From contig CAYTWH010000014.1 of NCBI GenBank assembly GCA_964442075.1, forward strand, positions 1 through 64,000: a stretch of DNA of 64,000 nucleotides, read 5' to 3'. Below the pieces are notes generated by a model. That model saw nothing but the letters and a program-made list of their open reading frames with translations, ran no database searches and was not told the origin of the DNA. Made by a program: the position numbers and the translations under genes. Source of the DNA: CAYTAU01 sp964442075 (lineage in GTDB: Bacteria > Bacteroidota > Bacteroidia > Bacteroidales > CAYTAU01). Shown piece after piece: positions 1 through 6,884 of this stretch (its first letter is position 1; every line of letters begins with the position of its first letter).

Positions 1-100
1 GCCAACTAGTAGATAAAAAGCATTAGTGCCTGTTATCTACCTTATAGCTACTTTTGTTAATTTTGTTAAATTACTTATAATCTTTAACAAATATAGACAA

Positions 101-134
101 AAAAAAGGAGAGCAAAAAAACTCTCCCCTTTTAA
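101..134. terminator. Rho-independent-type hairpin
   Basis: An A-rich run leads into GGAGAG, an A-rich loop, then CTCTCCCC and a T run, so it can fold on either strand. It probably terminates a gene entering from the left edge; the nearest gene on the right ends at 241 on the minus strand and would also read into it. Bases 1-100 show nothing I can name. Confidence 0.55.
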
Positions 135-240
135 TTTTATTATTGTTATGCCTATAGGCAGATAAATTTATTGAATAGAACCTAAAATGTGGATTGCATT
201 TTACTAAATGCCTGTTGCGAGTTACAAAACATCTATATTT

Positions 241-1572
241 TTAAAACCTATACGCCAAACTCACATACAGGCTTTGCGAAAATGAGTGTTGTGGAATTAT
301 CACGCCAAGTAAATTATTGCTGTTAATATTAAGCGATGCTTTATTATCAAACATATTAAGTTTTACTCCCAAACCAAGCTTATAACTGCCATATCCGCCA
401 TATCCGGTAAAAACCGAGGCTTTAATATAGTTATTTATCCGGTAAAGTGTGCTTGCATAAAACAAGGGCATACGGGCGTTTGAGTTGTAATAATATCCAA
501 GTCCGGCTGTAAGCCACAGCTTGTTGTTTTGCAAAGTTTTTGTTGCCGAAAAATGTATGCGTTCGGGCAAAACCTTATAATATTCGCTTGTATCGGTGTG
601 GCTAAAAAAGTCGGTAATAATGGTATCGGCATTGTAATCGGTAAAACCTGTCTGGCTCATGTCAAGCAGATTTTCAATTTCAAGGCCTTCAAACCTGTGT
701 GTGGTATCTACGGGTATAGTAATAGCAGTGCTTTTCCAGCGTATAAAACCAATATTGCTGATAGATAGGCTATATACTATTTTATGCTTAACATCCTCAT
801 AAATACACGCCATATTTAATGCTCCGCCAATACCGTTTATATCTAACAGTTCACTTTTTACGGTATCAATACATTGATAAGTCATATTTATATCAAGGTC
901 GATATATTCGCCTGTTTCGGCAGTAAATATTGTAGCTTCGTTTACTTTCAGCGCATGAAATTCCTGCCCTTTAATAAACGATAAACCTACGTAATATGTA
1001 AAAGGATTTTCGTCAACCATGGTTTTCTGAAAAATACCAAATTGTAATTCCTGATATGTAATCAAATTTAATCTTAAGTTACTAATATCGGCAGTATCGC
1101 CGGCAAAACGCTTGTTGCCAAAAAACATAAGGTTAAACAAATCGTCGGTAAATTTCATATCTCTATGATTGTGATATACCAAGCCAATACGGTAACCTGT
1201 ATTGTTTGTTCCCAAAAAAGTATCGGGCTTGTGGCAGAAATATGCATTAATATTATCCTGATTTCCCAAATAGTTAATGGGCTTTAATTTGTTTGAGTTT
1301 TTTAGTTCGTTATCGATATATTTTTTGCCATACAAGGCACTTACAAATTTATTATTGATAGAGTTAGACGAAGCAAAAGTATTGAAAGTTGCTCCTGTCT
1401 CCATCTTGTTATCATTAAAATAATAATGCAGATTGGTGATGTTTTCCAAATCGTTTACTTGTGAGAAGGCTTGGATGGTGAAAAGCAAAAAGAAAATGAC
1501 AATCGTTAGTCGTTTGCCTCTTCGACTCCGCTCAGAACCAGCGTATGTTGTTTGTCGTTTGTTGTTTTTCAT
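241..1572 (-). CDS. Outer-membrane beta-barrel protein, DUF5723-like
   Basis: This 443-residue secreted protein is probably an outer-membrane barrel. A long positively charged N-terminus and hydrophobic stretch (about residues 24-36, ending AFSQ) form a signal peptide. The rest alternates short amphipathic strands and ends in a barrel-like LYVSLAYRF with a terminal Phe. The pattern resembles the DUF5723/PorP-like barrels of Bacteroidota, which is an inference from style, not a firm family match. Its ATG directly abuts the stop codon of the upstream lipoprotein gene, so the two are translationally coupled and probably work together at the outer membrane. Oddly, residues about 12-18 (SERSRR) are encoded by a short genomic repeat (1520-1538), which lengthens the n-region of the signal peptide; there is no later Met before the hydrophobic core. 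Confidence 0.6.
   Translation of the reverse strand: MKNNKRQTTYAGSERSRRGKRLTIVIFFLLFTIQAFSQVNDLENITNLHYYFNDNKMETGATFNTFASSNSINNKFVSALYGKKYIDNELKNSNKLKPINYLGNQDNINAYFCHKPDTFLGTNNTGYRIGLVYHNHRDMKFTDDLFNLMFFGNKRFAGDTADISNLRLNLITYQELQFGIFQKTMVDENPFTYYVGLSFIKGQEFHALKVNEATIFTAETGEYIDLDINMTYQCIDTVKSELLDINGIGGALNMACIYEDVKHKIVYSLSISNIGFIRWKSTAITIPVDTTHRFEGLEIENLLDMSQTGFTDYNADTIITDFFSHTDTSEYYKVLPERIHFSATKTLQNNKLWLTAGLGYYYNSNARMPLFYASTLYRINNYIKASVFTGYGGYGSYKLGLGVKLNMFDNKASLNINSNNLLGVIIPQHSFSQSLYVSLAYRF
1520..1538 (-). repeat. Short repeat GTTCTGAGCGGAGTCGAAG inside a signal-peptide coding region
   Basis: This 19-bp element lies in frame in the start of the barrel protein gene. A close relative (GTTACTGAGCCTGTCGAAG) lies at 45997-46015 inside a T9SS sorting domain. 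From general knowledge, sequences of this kind are abundant in Bacteroidota genomes; only these two copies are visible here. Confidence 0.6.
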
Positions 1573-3741
1573 TTAATTGACGTGATAACTAAAATCGCCC
1601 ACCAAAATAATATCAATAGAATATGTGCTGTAAATTTTCACATAAGTATTATATGGATTGGTAGTAAATCGGGTTACAATTTTAATCTTTTTTGTATTTA
1701 TTAAGTCTCCTATACGGTTTACCGGTATTGGTATTTCAATTTTTGTTTTCTTTTTTGATGATACTTTATCAGTTGTAAAATCATAATTTCCTGCTTCAAT
1801 AGTAGCATTGTTTGGCAATAATGAATCTATCATCATATCAAATTCATCTAAAAGATATAGTTGAACAACAGCATTCAGCGGATATCCATTATCGGCATAA
1901 AGTATTATTTTGCCCCCGTTAATATTTTCAACATCGGTTTCGTTTAAACTAAACTTGGCAGTATCGATAAGTGTAATATTGTTTGCAATAAAGCTTAATG
2001 GTATTTCTATATCAAGACTTGCAACAACTTCGCTATTGTAATAAACAAAATCTGTTCCGGTAGCAAGAGGTGGCGGCGGAGTACTTGCGTTTATCTGAAA
2101 ATCGAGTGAGTAATCAAATATATCGGGCATAATTTCAATAAGTTCATCGGAATTTGAATTAGATTTATCTAATATTATTGTGTTAATTGTAGGTGTAACG
2201 GGAACAATAGTTGTGTTAGGGTCGAATGGTTTTGCAATTGCAAATGGAACATATTGTGAAGGAATATCCAAATTAATCGTATTATTATTAGATGTATTTT
2301 TAGCAATAATACTATTAATTACCACATCGCCTGCCACGCCTATTTGATTTGCTACTGAAATTGATAATTTAACGTCATCTAAATCGAAAGTGCCATCTAA
2401 AATATCAGAAAAAATATCAAACTCTTCGGTACCCGAAACGGAAACAATTTCTTGTCCTAGATAACCTTTGGCATATTCGGGAATAATATCTGTAAAACTT
2501 ACATTTACGTAAACACTATCGCTTAACGATAAAGAAATAAGGTTGCCCGATGAATCTATTCTGCCTGTAAGGGTATAATAAAGAGTATTAACGGTGTCGG
2601 CATCGGTAAAACCATTTCCGTTAAGGTCGCTGCTAACTTGTTGTTCAATGGGCCCTATGCCTTTTAAATTAAGTGTGTATCCTGCAATATTGCTGTTAAT
2701 TGTTGATTGCCCCGGATTACCTCCCGAAGCAGCAGGCACAGTACCACTTATTGCTAACTGATTAGAATTTTTAATTGCTCCGGGAACTGTAAATTCATAA
2801 TGCAGATCTTCTTCAATAGTATTAAAAACCTGAACATAAATTTTGCCTTCTCTCACAATTGCGTATGTTAATTGAATGTCGTTATTATTAAATGATGTAG
2901 TTGAACCTTGGTCAACAATATTTTGCGAAGGAAAAACAGCAGTTGCAGATTCTATTGAAACATCACGAACTCTAATAGTAACTTCCATTGCCATACTTGT
3001 GTCTATTGTAACATCGCCGGAGCTACCGGGACTTTCAAACATTACTGTTGCATCAAGATTTCCTTCTATTGTTTTTCCTGCAATTGATCTTGAATGAGAT
3101 TCGCTACTAAAAGCAGGAACTAAATCAAAAGTATCTTGTAAAATAACAAGACTGTTACTGTGATTTCTTAATTCCATTGCAACTTTTTCAAAGTCAATTG
3201 GCATACCATTATCAAACTCAATATCAATATATCCGTCAATAACTGTTATGGTTTGAAAATAATCGGTAAGGTCGGCATTAAGGTCATAAATTTGCTGGTC
3301 AATGGCAGCAATTGCTGTAGGGTTTCCGGTATTGTGTCCAGTCATTATTATATCGTATAATCCGCCAACTACATATCCATTTTCATCAAGATCGTATAGT
3401 GCAATATCTCCCAGCGATTTTCGAAGTGTAATTTCTATTGTACCAAGGTCTAAATTGCTAAGTTTTGCAGTATATTCAATGCTTGTATCAGGAATACTAA
3501 ATAATGAATCGAGATTAAAGCGATAAATCTCATTTTGATAAACCAAACTTATTGAACTGTCGGGGTTAATATTTGTTAAACTGTCGGCAACAATATCATC
3601 AATAGTTAAAGTAGATTTTAAAAGAGGTGCAAGTATATCTACATCCCAATTGGGATCTGAAGATTCTTTTTTGCAGGAACTTATTAGTAGAACCCCTGTT
3701 ACTAATACAATTAAATATTTTAACAAATAAGTTACTTTCAT
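1573..3741 (-). CDS. Large lipoprotein of unknown function
   Basis: A 722-residue protein with a lipoprotein signal peptide: hydrophobic residues about 7-20, then LLISSCKKES, with the lipidated Cys near 23. The mature part is beta-rich and Asp/Ser/Thr/Ile-rich with no catalytic motif I recognise. It contains a DSSGNLISLSLSDSV-like stretch typical of Bacteroidota surface lipoproteins. It is coupled without a gap to the downstream barrel protein gene, so the pair is probably an outer-membrane assembly or surface module. Upstream lies an unusual promoter-like element (GCAAC-TTTTTT ... GTCTTATA, 3745-3775), which would give an almost leaderless transcript starting at this ATG. Function unknown. 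Confidence 0.6.
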   Translation of the reverse strand: MKVTYLLKYLIVLVTGVLLISSCKKESSDPNWDVDILAPLLKSTLTIDDIVADSLTNINPDSSISLVYQNEIYRFNLDSLFSIPDTSIEYTAKLSNLDLGTIEITLRKSLGDIALYDLDENGYVVGGLYDIIMTGHNTGNPTAIAAIDQQIYDLNADLTDYFQTITVIDGYIDIEFDNGMPIDFEKVAMELRNHSNSLVILQDTFDLVPAFSSESHSRSIAGKTIEGNLDATVMFESPGSSGDVTIDTSMAMEVTIRVRDVSIESATAVFPSQNIVDQGSTTSFNNNDIQLTYAIVREGKIYVQVFNTIEEDLHYEFTVPGAIKNSNQLAISGTVPAASGGNPGQSTINSNIAGYTLNLKGIGPIEQQVSSDLNGNGFTDADTVNTLYYTLTGRIDSSGNLISLSLSDSVYVNVSFTDIIPEYAKGYLGQEIVSVSGTEEFDIFSDILDGTFDLDDVKLSISVANQIGVAGDVVINSIIAKNTSNNNTINLDIPSQYVPFAIAKPFDPNTTIVPVTPTINTIILDKSNSNSDELIEIMPDIFDYSLDFQINASTPPPPLATGTDFVYYNSEVVASLDIEIPLSFIANNITLIDTAKFSLNETDVENINGGKIILYADNGYPLNAVVQLYLLDEFDMMIDSLLPNNATIEAGNYDFTTDKVSSKKKTKIEIPIPVNRIGDLINTKKIKIVTRFTTNPYNTYVKIYSTYSIDIILVGDFSYHVN

Positions 3742-3744
3742 ATA

Positions 3745-3775
3745 TATAAGACTGCTACTTCTTTAAAAAAGTTGC
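3745..3775 (-). promoter_or_regulatory. Putative ECF-sigma promoter (GCAAC...GTCTTATA)
   Basis: On the minus strand GCAACTTTTTT is followed by GTC 23 bases after the first G, within GTCTTATA, just upstream of the ATG at 3741. The same two-part motif precedes 47690 (+) and 62027 (-). The form resembles promoters of Bacteroidota extracytoplasmic-function sigma factors as I remember them; this is inference. The -10 block is only 3 bases from the ATG, implying a leaderless message. Confidence 0.45.
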
Positions 3776-3828
3776 ATTAATAAAAAAATAATCAACGAAT
3801 TTACATATATGGATGTTAACGGCAAAAT

Positions 3829-4746
3829 TTAATAAATTCTTTTTGGTTGATACATACCCTTTTTTGGTTTCCCTGCTCGGTAATTAGAGTTTTTAAGTTT
3901 AATTATATCAATATTTGAATAATGTATCCACTTGCCATTACTAAAGCGTAATCCATCATAAGAGCCATCGGGTCCATAGTATTGATATTGTCCTTTCTGA
4001 ACAGGTTTTGACGGGGATAAGTAATCGTAAATTATCATTTTAAGTCTTTTGTCATAACTTAATGACATTACTGCTTTATTAGAAAACTCAAATATTAATC
4101 GTTTACTTCTAACTTTTTCAACTTTAAAAACAGATTTTCCAAACTTAGGTTTACCACTTTTTGAAAACGTTAAAATCTCAATAATCTTTTTTGTAGTTAA
4201 ATAAGAATTACCATCCCATCCGAATAATGTATAGTATTTTTTGCCTGCATATTTATTTTGAAGTATTTTGTAGTAAAGGCATCCATACCAATTTGTATCT
4301 TTAAGATAAACATTTAAGGGCTCAGAAATTTCATCCGATTTATCAATTAATTTAAAAGTTTTTATCTTTTTTTTACTTTTTAAAAGATACTGTATATAAC
4401 CAAAGTATTTATATGTTCCATCAGTAAATATAAGATTCCATGTGTATATTTTCAGTAATTTATCATCCGAAAACCTAATACCAATATTTTTTAAAGAATC
4501 AAAAGGGTACTTAAATGAATTTTCATCTTCAAGTATTTCATCAAATATTTCAATTATCTGTGTGTTAAGTTCTTTTTTTTCGATGTCTGATTTATAATAT
4601 TTGGTACTATCAAAAGCAAAAGCACTATCAAATAATTGTTTTAATTCTTGTTCCTGTTCCTCAAATATTCCATCATTAGTTTGAGTAAATGCTACTGTAA
4701 AGGTAAGAACAAGTAGAACTAAAGATATTTTAATTTTCAAAAACAT
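3829..4746 (-). CDS. Secreted protein of unknown function
   Basis: A 305-residue protein with a clear signal peptide (about 1-21, ending VAFTQ). The mature region has many aromatic and Lys residues and motifs such as YTLFGWDGN and FSNKAVMSLSYD, suggesting a beta-rich periplasmic or surface domain. I recognise the general type from Bacteroidota genomes but know no function. The C-terminus (about 240-300) is basic and does not look like a T9SS sorting domain. It is a single gene, divergent from the peptidase at 4850, with about 100 bp between them. Confidence 0.5.
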   Translation of the reverse strand: MFLKIKISLVLLVLTFTVAFTQTNDGIFEEQEQELKQLFDSAFAFDSTKYYKSDIEKKELNTQIIEIFDEILEDENSFKYPFDSLKNIGIRFSDDKLLKIYTWNLIFTDGTYKYFGYIQYLLKSKKKIKTFKLIDKSDEISEPLNVYLKDTNWYGCLYYKILQNKYAGKKYYTLFGWDGNSYLTTKKIIEILTFSKSGKPKFGKSVFKVEKVRSKRLIFEFSNKAVMSLSYDKRLKMIIYDYLSPSKPVQKGQYQYYGPDGSYDGLRFSNGKWIHYSNIDIIKLKNSNYRAGKPKKGMYQPKRIY

Positions 4747-4811
4747 ACTCTAAAATAATCTACGATTCAAATGATATAAAGAAACATTTTTTTTTAATAG
4801 TTCAAAAGTAT

Positions 4812-4819
4812 TAATTTTG
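4812..4819 (+). promoter_or_regulatory. Housekeeping -7 promoter element TAATTTTG
   Basis: TAATTTTG matches the Bacteroidota TAnnTTTG element and lies 30 bases before the ATG of the C1 peptidase. No clear -33 TTTG is visible. Confidence 0.45.
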
Positions 4820-4849
4820 TTCAATAAAATAAATTAAAAAATCTATATT

Positions 4850-6058
4850 ATGTATAAAATTTTGTTTACAGTAGTTTTTGTTTTGAGCATTATTTTTTCA
4901 AAAGTTCAGGCACAGGAAAATGAAGAGATAGCAGTAAAAACATATCAATTTACCGATGTAAAACTTATTAAAACAACACCCCCGCGAGACCAACAGAGAG
5001 CAGGAACTTGCTGGAGTTATTCAACACTTGGTTTTATAGAGGCAGAAATGATTAGAATGGGAAAAGACGAAATTGACCTTTCAGAGCCATTTGTGTTTCG
5101 CACATCTTTTGAAGATAAAGCAGAAAAATATGTTAGAATGCACGGAACAATAAATTTTGGTGGCGGTGGTGCAGTAAACGACCCTATAGATGTTATAGTA
5201 AAACATGGCATTGTACCCGAAGAAGTTTACAAAGGATTAGATTATGGAACAGAAAATCATGTTCATGGCGAAATAAATACAATTTTGAAAGCTTATGTTG
5301 ATGCAGTTATTGCAAACAAAAACAAAAAACTTACTACCGCATGGCTTAAGGGATACAAAGGAATTTTAGATGCATATTTTGGTGTTACCCCCGAAAAATT
5401 CAAATATGACGGTAAAGAATATACTCCACGTACATTTGCCGACAAAGTAGTTGGTATTAACCCCGATGATTATATTTATCTTTCATCTTATACTCATCAT
5501 CCCTTTTACAAGCAGTTTGCTGTTGAGGTACAAGATAACTGGTCGTGGCAAAAGTTTTATAATCTTCCAATTGATGAACTAATTCAGGTTTTTGATAATG
5601 CTATTGATAAAGGATATACAGTTGGTTGGGCAAGTGACGTTAGCGAGAAAGGCTTTGCAACAAAAAAACACGGTTTTGCAATAATCCCTGCCGATGATAT
5701 TGAAGAAATGGATGGTATGGAAATTGCAAAATGGGAAAAAATGGATGCAAAAGAAAAAAGTAATTATTTGTATTCATTTAACAAAATAGTTAAAGAAAAA
5801 ACTATTACACAAAAGATACGACAGGAAGCTTTTGATAATTATAAAACAACGGACGACCATGGAATGTTGCTAATGGGTATTGCCAAAGACCAGAATGGAA
5901 CAAAATATTACAAGGTGAAAAACTCATGGGGAGATTATAACGATTATGGCGGATATTTTTATGCTTCTGAAGCCTTTGTAAAATATAAAACAATGTCGTG
6001 CATAATACACAAAGATGCAATACCAAAAGAAATTGCTGCAAAATTAGGATTAAAATAA
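4850..6058 (+). CDS. Secreted C1 (papain-like) cysteine peptidase
   Basis: A 402-residue peptidase of the C1 bleomycin-hydrolase/aminopeptidase C type. A signal peptide (about 1-22, ending VQAQ) sends it to the periplasm or outside. The active site is visible: oxyanion Gln48 and Cys54 in DQQRAGTCWS, the His in DDHGMLLMG (about 338) and the Asn in KNSWGD (about 360). A conserved Gly/Tyr-rich stretch after the Asn completes the papain fold. The long insert between Cys and His is typical of this Bacteroidota group. A paralogue with the same architecture is at 62104-63501. It has its own promoter and a strong terminator at 6080-6103, so it is monocistronic. It probably trims peptides for amino-acid nutrition (inference). 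Confidence 0.85.
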   Translation: MYKILFTVVFVLSIIFSKVQAQENEEIAVKTYQFTDVKLIKTTPPRDQQRAGTCWSYSTLGFIEAEMIRMGKDEIDLSEPFVFRTSFEDKAEKYVRMHGTINFGGGGAVNDPIDVIVKHGIVPEEVYKGLDYGTENHVHGEINTILKAYVDAVIANKNKKLTTAWLKGYKGILDAYFGVTPEKFKYDGKEYTPRTFADKVVGINPDDYIYLSSYTHHPFYKQFAVEVQDNWSWQKFYNLPIDELIQVFDNAIDKGYTVGWASDVSEKGFATKKHGFAIIPADDIEEMDGMEIAKWEKMDAKEKSNYLYSFNKIVKEKTITQKIRQEAFDNYKTTDDHGMLLMGIAKDQNGTKYYKVKNSWGDYNDYGGYFYASEAFVKYKTMSCIIHKDAIPKEIAAKLGLK

Positions 6059-6079
6059 TTCCTGAACTTTAAACATAAA

Positions 6080-6103
6080 AAAAGCCCGCTTAAGCGGGCT
6101 TTT
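6080..6103. terminator. Bidirectional Rho-independent terminator
   Basis: AAAAGCCCGC, a TTAA centre and GCGGGCTTTT form a perfect 10-bp stem between the convergent peptidase (+) and THX-like (-) genes. A runs and T runs flank it, so it can work in both directions. Confidence 0.9.
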
Positions 6104-6119
6104 CTGTTTATGCTTGATG

Positions 6120-6656
6120 TTATTTTTTTGCTTTAGTTTCTTTTTTGGGAGCTGCTTTTTTAGCTGCTGGTTTTTTAGTTGCAGGTTTTTTGGCAACTTC
6201 TTTTTTAGCAACAGGCTTTTTCTTTACTGCTTCTTTTTTGGGAGCTACTTTTTCACTTGCGGATTTTTTGGCAACTTCTGTTTTAGCAACAGGCTTTTTC
6301 TTTGTTGCTTCTTTTTTTACAGCTTCTTTTTTTGGAGCTGCTTTTTTAACTGCAGGTTTTTTGGCAACTTCTGTTTTAGCAACAGGCTTTTTCTCTTCCT
6401 TTACTGCTTCTTTTTTTGGAGTCACTTTTTTAGTTGTGGATTCTTTTACAACTTCTGTTTTAGTGATTTCCTTATCGGTAGCTTCTACTTTAACGGTTTC
6501 TTGTTTTTCTTTTACTTCAACTGCCTTTTTTTGTTCTTTTTCAACATTTTGTTTAGCATCCGTTTGTATTTTTCTTAATTTTTTTCTCGGTCTGCTAATA
6601 CCATAAGATTTATTAATAATTTTACCTCTACGAGTTTTTTTATCTCCTTTTCCCAT
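6120..6656 (-). CDS. Ribosomal protein bTHX fused to a histone-H1-like Lys/Ala tail
   Basis: The first ~27 residues, with GKGDKKTRRGKI followed by YG and RPRKK, match the small 30S protein THX (bTHX), which normally is only about 25-35 residues long and sits at the head of the small subunit. Here it continues for about 150 residues: a charged linker (about 30-75), then a Lys/Ala/Pro-rich low-complexity tail built of imperfect repeats such as KKPVAKTEVAKK and APKKEAVKK, like bacterial histone-H1 homologues (HctA/AlgP-like). The ATG is well placed downstream of a TTTG-18-TAATTTTG promoter. The tail DNA is repetitive (units of about 80-100 bp), so its length may vary between strains. It could bind rRNA or DNA, or link ribosome and nucleoid; which is unknown. 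The antisense Phe-rich frames are artefacts of the Lys codons. Confidence 0.8.
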   Translation of the reverse strand: MGKGDKKTRRGKIINKSYGISRPRKKLRKIQTDAKQNVEKEQKKAVEVKEKQETVKVEATDKEITKTEVVKESTTKKVTPKKEAVKEEKKPVAKTEVAKKPAVKKAAPKKEAVKKEATKKKPVAKTEVAKKSASEKVAPKKEAVKKKPVAKKEVAKKPATKKPAAKKAAPKKETKAKK

Positions 6657-6696
6657 GTTCTATTACTTTTTTTAATTCTTTAAAAATCAATGGCGA

Positions 6697-6726
6697 CAAA
6701 ATTAGTAAAAATTACTTAAAAACAAA
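6697..6726 (-). promoter_or_regulatory. Housekeeping promoter of the THX-like gene
   Basis: On the minus strand TTTG (6723-6726) is followed after 18 bases by TAATTTTG (6697-6704), a good match to the Bacteroidota -33/-7 consensus, 40 bases upstream of the ATG. Confidence 0.65.
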
Positions 6727-6769
6727 TTTTTTATATTTTACTGCTATATAAAACGAATTGTAAGGTCAA

Positions 6770-6867
6770 ACTGATTTCATAAACTTAGCAATATAAAAAA
6801 GTCACTAGCCCCGCCATGAAGGACTGGGCTGCTGAATAGCCAGTTGTTTGCTTTCTCTGAAATCAGT
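6770..6867. other. Possible structured element bounded by a 10-bp inverted repeat
   Basis: ACTGATTTCA (6770-6779) is mirrored exactly by TGAAATCAGT (6858-6867). The enclosed ~78 bases are richer in GC than the flanks and contain further short complementary pieces (GGCT ... AGCC). It could be a small RNA, a tiny mobile element or the 3' end of the neighbouring kinase transcript. No ORF of note is inside. Confidence 0.3.
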
Positions 6868-6884
6868 ATAAACTTACAAGGAAT

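Noticed and set aside
6114..6606. Phe/Cys-rich and Ala/Phe-rich plus-strand frames
   Set aside because: They are the complement of the Lys/Ala codons of the THX-H1 gene.
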